Shown: positions 1 to 5,540 of the stretch, one piece after another
How positions within the stretch are numbered: the first letter of the stretch is position 1
How the letters are laid out: every line of letters starts with the position of its first letter
Assembly: GCA_019090765.1 (NCBI GenBank)
Contig: JAHRVJ010000158.1
Coordinates: 1-5,588 of the forward strand
DNA length: 5,588 bases
Origin: Ilumatobacteraceae bacterium
GTDB lineage: Bacteria; Actinomycetota; Acidimicrobiia; Acidimicrobiales; Ilumatobacteraceae
Direction: 5' to 3'
Notes under the pieces: model-generated
What the model was told of the DNA's origin: nothing
Seen by the model: the letters and a program-made list of their open reading frames with translations, nothing else
Database searches by the model: none
Program-made: the position numbers and the translations under genes

Positions 1-198
1 ATGCGTGACCAAGCCGAGCATTTCCCGCACTGGTCGTTTGATACGAACAAGGGGTACCCATGCCCGATTCATAAGGCCGCGCTCGCTGGCTTTGGCCCCT
101 CTGCGATCCACCGCCGGACCTGGGTGTTTATGGACAACTACGTTCCATGGACCGCCACTCCGCGCGTTGCGTCGGCGGGGCAATCAGTGCTGTTCTAG
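1..198 (+). CDS. rnhB: Ribonuclease HII, C-terminal part (5' end outside the window)
   Basis: RNase HII cuts the RNA strand of RNA-DNA hybrids and removes single ribonucleotides from DNA in the cytoplasm. The frame is open from base 1 and ends at TAG 196-198, giving 65 visible residues. The ATG at base 1 is probably an internal Met, because the homologous region begins immediately. The signature of the family's C-terminal end is clear: an aromatic residue and FDTNKGYPCPIHKAAL (residues 13-28), then GPSAIHRRTWVF (32-43), matching the usual pattern of KGYP, a His, a Gly-Pro and an HRR-S/T-aromatic motif. The catalytic DEDD acidic residues lie upstream of the window and cannot be checked. A tail of about 20 residues follows the conserved part (MDNYVPW and onward). 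The gene converges on otsB with 35 bases between the stop codons. The family call rests on this C-terminal motif only. Confidence 0.85.
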   Translation: MRDQAEHFPHWSFDTNKGYPCPIHKAALAGFGPSAIHRRTWVFMDNYVPWTATPRVASAGQSVLF

Positions 199-233
199 AC
201 GCCGAACGATTGTGGTGATATCGATAGCCGCGG

Positions 234-1025
234 TCAGCCTGTCTGCAATACCTCGTGGACTTGGCGTATCCACCGAAGCACATCGTGAGGGTCGTTTAGG
301 CGGTAGTTGGCGACAGTTACGGCGTCGCCGACCTTGATGGTGATGTCACTATCGCCTAGCGCAGCGAACGCGTCCTCATCAGTGACGTCATCGCCGACAA
401 ACACGGTCGTCGCGGCGCCAAGTTCGGCCTTGTACAGGGTGATCGCACTGCCCTTGTCGGCCGGTCGTGCCAGCAGCTCCAACACAGCGCTTCCCTCTTT
501 GATGGCTGTTCCATCAATGGCCGCCGCCGCGGCCCTAAGACTTTGGATGGCGCTCTCACTGGTGATGGCGTCGGCCTCGCGAACGTGAAGGACCACGCTG
601 GCTGGCTTTGTTTCCACCCATGCGCCCTTACCAGCTTCTGCGGCGGCATTTGTTGTGAGCTTGGACAGCTCATCCAGGCGATCGATCTCTTCCTGGGAAA
701 GGCGCGGCATCGAGCGACCGCGCGTTTCCATTCCGTGGCTTCCGATAAGCGCGATGCCGGGACTAAACCCAAATCGATCAAGGTCTGCTATGGAGCGCCC
801 GGAGACGACTGCGATGTGTATCTGCTCGTCGTCTTCGAGCGCGCTCAGTGCCTCCGAAACCCCCTCTAGTAGGCGGGCCTCGCCTGCGTGGGCGACGATG
901 GGGGCAAGTACCCCGTCGACGTCAAGGCCGATCAACGTGGGGCGCACTGCCGCGGCGACCACCGCGGCGAGCTCGATTGGATCGTCGTATCTAGTCACGA
1001 GATCGGTGATGTCACGTGTTCGCAA
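234..1025 (-). CDS. otsB: Trehalose-6-phosphate phosphatase (HAD family)
   Basis: This enzyme dephosphorylates trehalose-6-phosphate to trehalose, the second step of the OtsA-OtsB pathway. Numbered from the TTG start (263 aa), HAD motif I is DVDGVLAP at 35-42, with nucleophile D35 and acid D37. Motif II is VVSGR (73-77), the motif III lysine is probably K191 in ADKGSAI, and motif IV is GDDVTDEDAF (211-220). The GSHGME stretch (95-100) and VETKPASVVLHVRE (137-150) match the cap-domain signature of OtsB proteins. Length is normal for a bacterial OtsB. The start is uncertain: TTG at 1025 overlaps the end of otsA by 14 nt, while an in-frame GTG at 998 lies 13 nt past the otsA stop. Neither has a clear Shine-Dalgarno, and the conserved domain begins after both. 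It is the last gene of the leftward cluster, probably translated by coupling to otsA. Confidence 0.93.
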   Translation of the reverse strand: MRTRDITDLVTRYDDPIELAAVVAAAVRPTLIGLDVDGVLAPIVAHAGEARLLEGVSEALSALEDDEQIHIAVVSGRSIADLDRFGFSPGIALIGSHGMETRGRSMPRLSQEEIDRLDELSKLTTNAAAEAGKGAWVETKPASVVLHVREADAITSESAIQSLRAAAAAIDGTAIKEGSAVLELLARPADKGSAITLYKAELGAATTVFVGDDVTDEDAFAALGDSDITIKVGDAVTVANYRLNDPHDVLRWIRQVHEVLQTG

Positions 1026-2424
1026 TCGGCGGCAACTCGGGGGCGGCGTTCAATTGGCTGAGAAAGCGATCGGCCCACCCTTGGACGTCGCTCTTCTGGA
1101 TTTGTTCGCGGAGGCCAGCCATGCGTTCGCGCCGTTCGCGACGGTGCATCTCAACGGCAGTCACGATTGCTTGCTGAAGGGCGTTGTCGTCGTGCGGGTT
1201 TACGAGGACTGCGTCGGTCAGTTCGTCGGCCGCTCCCGCGAACTCTGACAGCACGAGAACTCCGTCGCCGTCGATATGGGCCGCGGCGTACTCCTTCGCG
1301 ACGAGGTTCATCCCGTCGCGGAACGGCGTTACAAGCATCACGTCGCCAGCGCGGTAGAGAGCGATCAGTTCTTCGAACCCGAGTGTCTGATAGAGGTAGT
1401 GAACTACGGGGAGGCCGATGCGGCTGTAACGGCCGTTGATCTCGCCGACCAAGCGCTCGATCTCGTGGCGCTCGTCTTGGTAGTGCTCCACGCCCTCTCT
1501 GGTGGGCGTAGCGACCTGCACCATGACGTGGCGTTCTGGGTCGAGCTCACCTGACTCGAGCAAGGCCGCAAAAGCCTCAAGTCGGAGCCCGATTCCTTTG
1601 GTGTAGTCGAGGCGATCGACACCGAGCAGGACTACTTCTGGGTCGCCGAGCCGAGCTCGGATCTGGCTCATTCGCTGCCGAGTTAAGCGACCAGCCGCGG
1701 TTTCTTCGACCTCCGCGACATCAATCGAGATCGGGAACACTCCAACTAGCGTTTGATGGCTTGGGTTCTCGATGATTCTGTCGTGAACATCGGCCTGAAG
1801 CAGCTCCTGAGCCGATCGAATGAAGTTGGTCGCACCCATCGGCCGCTGGAACCCCAACAGGTCACAACCAAGCAACCCCTCTACGATTTCGGAACGCCAG
1901 GGAAGTCGTGAGAACAGCTCGAATGGCGGGAACGGGATATGGAGAAAGAAACCAATGGTGAGGTCGTCGCGCTGTTCGCGGAGCATCTTGGGAACGAGTT
2001 GGAGCTGGTAGTCGTGGATCCAAACGATCGAATTCGGCTCCGCAGTCGCGGCAAGCGCATCGGCGAAGCGCTGATTAACGGCGACGTAAGCATCCCACTG
2101 GTCGCTGTCGTAGGTCGACTCGCGTAGCGCATCGTGATACAGCGGCCAGAGCCCGTCGTTCGAAAACCCCTCGTAGTAGAGCCCAACTTCTTCGGCGCTG
2201 ATGGCCACGGGTTGGAGGTCGACTCCTTCGACGCTGAATGGCTCAGCAGCGTCGTCAGGCTCACCGGTCCAGCCGACCCAGGTACCGCCGCTGTCGCGCA
2301 ACATTGGGAGCAGGGCGCGAACTAGGCCGCCCGGGCTTGGTGCCCAACCGTCGTCGGTACGCATCACGGGCAGCCGGTTGGCGGCAATGATGATGGGCTG
2401 GCGCGGAGTTTCTGTGGCTGTCAT
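1012..2424 (-). CDS. otsA: Alpha,alpha-trehalose-phosphate synthase (GT20 family)
   Basis: OtsA transfers glucose from a nucleotide-sugar (UDP-glucose classically; actinobacterial enzymes may also accept GDP- or ADP-glucose) to glucose-6-phosphate, giving trehalose-6-phosphate. The 470 aa length is typical. Visible GT20 motifs in order are NRLPV (16-20), SPGGLVRAL (30-38), TWVGW (48-52), YYEGFSNDGLWPLYH (83-97), WIHDYQL (135-141), HIPFPP (162-167), GVDRLDYTKG (268-277) and FRDGMNLVAKEY (368-379). By correspondence with the E. coli enzyme, R271 and K276 should contact the donor phosphates, and D370 and E378 belong to the donor-binding loop. No C-terminal phosphatase domain is fused; that activity is the separate otsB. 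The ATG at 2424 shares its A with the TGA of the upstream gene (TGATG), so translation is very probably coupled by reinitiation. No strong Shine-Dalgarno precedes it. The substrate nucleotide cannot be read from the sequence. Confidence 0.97.
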   Translation of the reverse strand: MTATETPRQPIIIAANRLPVMRTDDGWAPSPGGLVRALLPMLRDSGGTWVGWTGEPDDAAEPFSVEGVDLQPVAISAEEVGLYYEGFSNDGLWPLYHDALRESTYDSDQWDAYVAVNQRFADALAATAEPNSIVWIHDYQLQLVPKMLREQRDDLTIGFFLHIPFPPFELFSRLPWRSEIVEGLLGCDLLGFQRPMGATNFIRSAQELLQADVHDRIIENPSHQTLVGVFPISIDVAEVEETAAGRLTRQRMSQIRARLGDPEVVLLGVDRLDYTKGIGLRLEAFAALLESGELDPERHVMVQVATPTREGVEHYQDERHEIERLVGEINGRYSRIGLPVVHYLYQTLGFEELIALYRAGDVMLVTPFRDGMNLVAKEYAAAHIDGDGVLVLSEFAGAADELTDAVLVNPHDDNALQQAIVTAVEMHRRERRERMAGLREQIQKSDVQGWADRFLSQLNAAPELPPIANT

Positions 2425-3584
2425 CAGATCCGATCTAGGGCCTGTGCGAGGTCGTTGACCAGGTCCGTTGCATCTTCGATCCCGACCGACAGGCGGACGA
2501 GGTTGTCGGGGACTTCAAGGGGAGATCCGGCCGCCGACGCGTGCGTCATTGCGCCGGGGTGTTCAATGAGGCTTTCAACTGCGCCGAGTGACTCGGCAAG
2601 AGTGAAGATTTCTGTCGAGTCGGCCACGGTCATTGCGGCTTCTCGCCCGGCGGTCAGCGTGAACGACACCATGCCGCCGAAGTCGCTCATCTGCTTGGCT
2701 GCAGCGGCGTGGCCGGGGTGGTCGGGGAGTTGCGGGTACAGAACCCGCTCGACGGCCCGGTGGCCAGCCAGGATGTCGACTACAGCGCGAGCGTTTTCGC
2801 AATGCCGGTCCATCCGCACAGCCAGAGTTTTGACACCACGAAGCACCAGATAGCAGTCGAACGGTGAGGGAATAGCCCCGGCCGCGTTTTGAGTGAACAG
2901 CAAGCGTTCAGCGAGATCGTTGTCGTTGACTGCAACGAATCCTCCGACCACGTCGCTGTGCCCACCGAGATACTTCGTGGCCGAGTGGACGACAATGTCG
3001 GCGCCGAGCGTCAGCGGCTGTTGCAGATACGGGGTGGCGAAGGTGTTGTCGACCACGACGATCGCGTCGTGTTCGTGAGCGATCGCCGCGATTGCTTCGA
3101 TGTCGAAGCAGGTGAGCAACGGATTGGTCGGTGTTTCAAGCCAAACCATGCCCACGTCGTCGGGCCAGTCGCGGGCCAGCGCGTCGATGTCGGTGAGATC
3201 GACCGCTGACCAGGGGAATCCAAGCGGGCTCCATACTTTGGCGATCAGCCGGAACGTGCCACCGTAGGCGTCGTTGCCCAGCAGCGTTCGCTGGCCGGGC
3301 CGCAATAGCCGGAGAATGTTGTCTTCGGCTGCGAGACCACTGGCGAAGGCCAGCCCGTGGGTGGCTTGCTCCAAGGATGCCACCTGAGTTTCGAGCGCGG
3401 CCCTGGTGGGGTTACCCGACCGTGAGTACTCGAACCCTTTATGACCGCCTACGCCGTCTTGGGCGAAGGTGGTGGAGAGTGAGATCGGGGTGACAACTGC
3501 TCCAGTTGTGGGCTCGGGTTCTTGGCCAGCATGAATGGCCCGGGTTGCAAACGAATGCGCAACAGTCTGGTCGGCGTCATCCAT
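2424..3584 (-). CDS. metB: Cystathionine gamma-lyase or gamma-synthase (PLP, Cys/Met metabolism family)
   Basis: This is a fold-type I PLP enzyme of the Cys/Met metabolism family, 386 aa, a usual length. Motifs include YSRSGNPTR (53-61), which binds the cofactor phosphate of the neighbouring subunit, ASGLAA (81-86), GNDAYGGT (103-110), VDNTFATPYLQQPL (178-191), the PLP-lysine motif HSATKYLGGHSDVVGG with K204, and the C-terminal SLGAVESLIEHPGAMTHAS (332-350). Lyase (cystathionine to cysteine plus 2-oxobutyrate) and synthase (homoserine ester plus cysteine) cannot be separated by motif. Placement directly behind CBS favours the lyase direction; the symbol follows the mycobacterial convention. 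The ATG at 3584 was chosen because GAAAGGG lies 7 nt upstream. An in-frame ATG at 3626 would add only a Pro/Thr-rich low-complexity stretch and overlap the CBS gene far more. It overlaps the CBS stop by 8 nt and the otsA start by 1 nt. Confidence 0.93.
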   Translation of the reverse strand: MDDADQTVAHSFATRAIHAGQEPEPTTGAVVTPISLSTTFAQDGVGGHKGFEYSRSGNPTRAALETQVASLEQATHGLAFASGLAAEDNILRLLRPGQRTLLGNDAYGGTFRLIAKVWSPLGFPWSAVDLTDIDALARDWPDDVGMVWLETPTNPLLTCFDIEAIAAIAHEHDAIVVVDNTFATPYLQQPLTLGADIVVHSATKYLGGHSDVVGGFVAVNDNDLAERLLFTQNAAGAIPSPFDCYLVLRGVKTLAVRMDRHCENARAVVDILAGHRAVERVLYPQLPDHPGHAAAAKQMSDFGGMVSFTLTAGREAAMTVADSTEIFTLAESLGAVESLIEHPGAMTHASAAGSPLEVPDNLVRLSVGIEDATDLVNDLAQALDRI

Positions 3585-5010
3585 TCTGTGACCCTTTCGA
3601 GGTGTTGGGGTTGGAGGTGTTGGCATTGGATGTGAAATAGGTCAATACGTCGGTGCGGGTTAGCACACTCAGCGGGCGACCTCCCGAGAGCACGAGAAGC
3701 GCGGGCGCCGACTCGAGCATCTCTACTGCTCGCTCCAACTTCTGGCCGACACCAATAGTCGGCAGCTTGGCTCCCATCACCTTGTCGACGGTCGTCGACG
3801 TTACGTCGGGGTCGCCGTGTATGGCTTCCATCAGTTCGAGTTCGTCGACGGAGCCGGAAACCTCGGCGGCTGCAAAAGGAGGCGTGTTCTTGCACACCGG
3901 AAGTTGGCTAACGCCGTTGGTGCGCATCAGGTCGATTGCTTCCGATACGAGCTGATCTGGATTGACGTACAGCAAGCTCTCGATGTCGGCAAGACGGGTG
4001 TCGAGCACCTCGCCGACACATTGGTCGCATTCGCGGATGAACCCAAAGTTGGCCATCCAGGCGTCGTCGAAAACCCGTGAGAGGTAGCCGCGGCCTGAGT
4101 CGGGGTTGAACACAACCACGATGTCGTCGGGTTTGGCTGCCTTCGCCACCTTGACTGCGGCGGCAACCGCCATCCCGCCCGAACCGCCGATCAGGATGCC
4201 TTCGCTCTCGCTCACATGGCGGGCAGTGAGGAAGCTCTCCTCGTCGCTGATCGGGATGATTTCGTCGAGCAGTTCGGGCTCCCAGGCCGCGGGGAAGAAG
4301 TCTTCGCCGACTCCTTCGACGAGGTAGGGGCGTCCAGAGCCACCGGAATACACCGAGCCCTCGGGGTCGGCGGCGATGATCTTGATGTCCGGGTTCTTCG
4401 ACTTCAAATAGCGAGCCACGCCGGTGATCGAACCGCAGGTGCCGGCGCCAGCGACGAAGTGGGTGATCCTCCCAGCTGTTTGATCCCAGAGTTCAGGACC
4501 GGTGGTGTTGAAGTGAGATTGGGGATTTGCGGGGTTGGAATACTGATCTGGACGGAACGCGTTGAGCTCATTCGTGAGCCGTTCGGCAACGCTGTAGTAG
4601 CTCTCGGGGTCGTCAGGCTCGACCGCCACGGGACAGACGACGACCTCGGCCCCGTATGCCTTGAGCAGGGAGACCTTTTCGGGCGCGACCTTGTCGGTCA
4701 TTACGAATACGCATGAGTACCCGCGCTGCGCTGCGACAATCGCTAGGCCGACCCCGGTGTTGCCACTGGTGGGCTCAACGATGGTTCCGCCGGGCTTGAG
4801 TAGGCCCTCGCGTTCAGCAGTCAGGACCATTTCGAGGGCCGGACGGTCCTTCGATGACCCGCCGGGATTGGTGGTCTCAGCTTTGAGCGCAAGTACACAC
4901 TCGATTCCCTCGAGCTCGCTGATGCGCTTCATCCGCACAAGCGGGGTATTGCCGATTAGATCTAGGACCGAATCGGCGATTTCGGTCCCTTCAAGGCGCG
5001 GATCGTTCAT
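3577..5010 (-). CDS. cbs: Cystathionine beta-synthase with C-terminal Bateman (two CBS domains) module
   Basis: CBS condenses serine and homocysteine to cystathionine with PLP, the first step of reverse transsulfuration. From ATG 5010 the protein has 477 aa. The catalytic domain (about 12-325) shows IGNTPLVRM (19-27), NPGGSSKDRPAL with PLP lysine K54, EPTSGNTGVGLA (79-90), the phosphate loop GAGTCGSITG (188-197) and YSGGSGRPYLVEGVGEDFF (221-239). The last motif, as I recall it, is typical of mycobacterial CBS rather than of O-acetylserine sulfhydrylases. Two CBS repeats follow at about 332-397 and 408-459, a regulatory module that binds adenosyl ligands in several relatives. There is no N-terminal haem region. 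Oddities are C192 in the phosphate loop, C328-D-Q-C331 in the linker, and an Asn/Ser/Thr-rich tail. Upstream in-frame codons to 5193 overlap the redoxin gene and lack CBS similarity, so they were excluded. A GAAAGG lies 13 nt before the ATG, rather far. Confidence 0.94.
   Translation of the reverse strand: MNDPRLEGTEIADSVLDLIGNTPLVRMKRISELEGIECVLALKAETTNPGGSSKDRPALEMVLTAEREGLLKPGGTIVEPTSGNTGVGLAIVAAQRGYSCVFVMTDKVAPEKVSLLKAYGAEVVVCPVAVEPDDPESYYSVAERLTNELNAFRPDQYSNPANPQSHFNTTGPELWDQTAGRITHFVAGAGTCGSITGVARYLKSKNPDIKIIAADPEGSVYSGGSGRPYLVEGVGEDFFPAAWEPELLDEIIPISDEESFLTARHVSESEGILIGGSGGMAVAAAVKVAKAAKPDDIVVVFNPDSGRGYLSRVFDDAWMANFGFIRECDQCVGEVLDTRLADIESLLYVNPDQLVSEAIDLMRTNGVSQLPVCKNTPPFAAAEVSGSVDELELMEAIHGDPDVTSTTVDKVMGAKLPTIGVGQKLERAVEMLESAPALLVLSGGRPLSVLTRTDVLTYFTSNANTSNPNTSKGSQNG
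3592..3598 (-). promoter_or_regulatory. Ribosome binding site deciding the metB start
   Basis: GAAAGGG on the minus strand lies 7 nt before ATG 3584, inside the last codons of the CBS gene. It is the reason for choosing 3584 over the in-frame ATG at 3626. Confidence 0.65.
3601..3630 (-). repeat. Two tandem 15-nt units in the 3' end of the CBS gene
   Basis: On the coding strand, tccaatgccaacacc (3630-3616) is followed directly by tccaaccccaacacc (3615-3601), identical at 13 of 15 positions. They encode SNANT and SNPNT at residues 461-470 of CBS, past the second CBS domain. A short slippage duplication in a linker-like tail is the simplest explanation. Confidence 0.6.
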
Positions 5011-5017
5011 GGACTCG

Positions 5018-5029
5018 ACAGTACCTTTC
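5018..5029 (-). promoter_or_regulatory. Weak start signals in the redoxin-cbs gap
   Basis: Within the 52-nt gap the minus strand has GAAAGG (5029-5024), 13 nt before the cbs ATG, and TACTGT (5023-5018), which fits the TANNNT -10 pattern and ends 7 nt before the ATG. The first could be a distant Shine-Dalgarno. The second could be the -10 of an internal promoter with a leaderless start. No convincing -35 is seen 17 bases upstream. Both signals are weak, and cbs may simply be read from the redoxin promoter. Confidence 0.2.
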
Positions 5030-5062
5030 AATTGCTGATGGAGATGCTTCCGGGATGTCCGG

Positions 5063-5410
5063 TCAGTTACCAAGTACGCGATTGGCCACGCGGGCAGCGA
5101 CACTGGGCTGTGGGGATTCGAAGTCAGCGGGCAGCAGCTGAGGCTGATGCTCGGTGAGGTAGCTAACGAGTTCCTTAGCGGACGGATTGACAAACCCTGT
5201 GTCCCCGATCACTACGGTTGGAACGGTTTCGTTGCCGTTGGCGTAGTTGCGAACTACTGATGCACTTTCGGGCTCGTCCCAAATGTTGTGCTCGACTCGC
5301 TCGATTCCAAGTTTGTCGAGCTTTCGGCGCAGCATCGCGCAGAAGCCGCAACCGGGCCGCCAGTAGAAGTTGATCTGGAGGTTAGTTTCGCGTGGCGCGG
5401 TTGCGGGCAT
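5063..5410 (-). CDS. Glutaredoxin-like protein, probably a mycoredoxin
   Basis: This 115 aa protein has a thioredoxin-fold glutaredoxin domain at about 11-88. It shows the active site YWRPGCGFC (16-24; C21 and C24), the cis-proline loop ETVPTVVIGD (61-70, P64) and the following FVNPSAKELVSYL (73-85). The pattern of W, CxxC, NIWDEPES, GNETVPTV and NPSA is that of actinobacterial mycoredoxin-type glutaredoxins, which reduce mixed disulfides with mycothiol; CGFC stands where Mrx1 has CGYC. About 27 residues after the domain (89-115) are rich in Pro, Gln and Ala and look like a flexible tail. No signal peptide or membrane segment is present, so it should be cytoplasmic. The ATG at 5410 is the only plausible start; no Shine-Dalgarno precedes it, and an ECF-like promoter ends 9 nt upstream. 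CBS begins 52 nt downstream, fitting a shared thiol role. Specificity for mycothiol is inference. Confidence 0.9.
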   Translation of the reverse strand: MPATAPRETNLQINFYWRPGCGFCAMLRRKLDKLGIERVEHNIWDEPESASVVRNYANGNETVPTVVIGDTGFVNPSAKELVSYLTEHQPQLLPADFESPQPSVAARVANRVLGN

Positions 5411-5419
5411 GCCAGTGTC

Positions 5420-5445
5420 AACGGTCAGCTCACGGAACTATTCCC
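5420..5445 (-). promoter_or_regulatory. SigR/SigH-like ECF promoter of the redoxin gene
   Basis: On the minus strand the sequence reads GGGAAT (5445-5440), a 17-nt spacer, then GTT (5422-5420). This closely fits the thiol-stress ECF promoters of actinobacteria (SigR of Streptomyces, SigH of mycobacteria), usually described as GGAAT or GGGAAT, about 16-20 bases, then GTT. From GTT to the ATG at 5410 are 9 bases, so a normal start point would fall at or just before the ATG and give a leaderless or nearly leaderless mRNA. That agrees with the lack of a Shine-Dalgarno. The gene is a thiol-redox protein, a class often in SigR/SigH regulons. The match is by eye, and the motif is short enough to occur by chance. 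Confidence 0.5.
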
Positions 5446-5464
5446 GATGCCCATCGCGAAATTG

Positions 5465-5481
5465 TGGTTCGAACGGAACCA
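5465..5481. repeat. Dyad-symmetric site, possible operator
   Basis: TGGTTC (5465-5470) and GAACCA (5476-5481) are perfect 6-bp inverted arms around the 5-nt centre GAACG, and TTCGAA (5468-5473) is a smaller palindrome inside it. The site lies between the two divergent genes, overlaps the candidate -35 of the rightward promoter and sits 20 bp upstream of the leftward one. The size and position suit a dimeric repressor or activator site. No regulator gene is visible, so this is a positional guess. Confidence 0.35.
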
Positions 5482-5508
5482 AAGCGCCCTCTCGAGCGTC
5501 TATATGCT
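5475..5508 (+). promoter_or_regulatory. Candidate promoter of the divergent right-edge gene
   Basis: Two readings are possible. One is an ECF-type promoter, GGAACC (5475-5480), 16 nt, then CGTC (5497-5500), which resembles the AAC and CGTC cores of SigE-like promoters. The other is a housekeeping -10 of the TANNNT kind, for example TATGCT at 5503-5508, inside the AT-rich TATATGCT. No good TTGACA-like -35 stands 17 bases upstream of it. Either would place the start of transcription about 25-35 bases before the ATG at 5541, leaving room for the Shine-Dalgarno. The proposed -35 overlaps the dyad at 5465-5481. Confidence 0.3.
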
Positions 5509-5527
5509 GATTGTTGTCTCGCGACCT

Positions 5528-5534
5528 GGGAGGA
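5528..5534 (+). promoter_or_regulatory. Ribosome binding site of the right-edge gene
   Basis: GGGAGGA ends 6 nt before ATG 5541 and is the strongest Shine-Dalgarno in the window. It decides between the in-frame ATGs at 5535 (too close) and 5541 (good spacing) in favour of the latter. Confidence 0.65.
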
Positions 5535-5540
5535 ATGCTG

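Noticed and set aside
199..233. Possible terminator between the convergent rnhB and otsB genes.
   Set aside because: Only tiny palindromes (GATATC, ATCGAT, CCGCGG) are present. No stem of useful length and no T-run was found on either strand.
655..1248. Plus-strand open frame of 197 codons.
   Set aside because: It lies antisense to otsB and otsA, whose motifs are unmistakable. The Ser/Arg/Ala-rich translation is typical of a shadow frame in GC-rich DNA.
3585..3626. Upstream ATG 3626 as the metB start.
   Set aside because: It adds a Pro/Thr-rich stretch read from the CBS tail repeats, lacks a Shine-Dalgarno and enlarges the overlap, whereas ATG 3584 has GAAAGGG at good spacing.
4216..4716. 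Plus-strand open frame of 166 codons.
   Set aside because: It is antisense to the catalytic domain of CBS, with no recognisable domain and no ribosome binding site.
5011..5062. SAM or other riboswitch ahead of cbs.
   Set aside because: A 52-nt gap is too short for known SAM riboswitches, and no paired helices or expression platform can be seen.
5011..5193. In-frame extension of the CBS gene upstream to 5193, adding 61 residues.
   Set aside because: It overlaps most of the last third of the redoxin gene in another frame, has no similarity to CBS N-termini, and the family fold begins just after ATG 5010.
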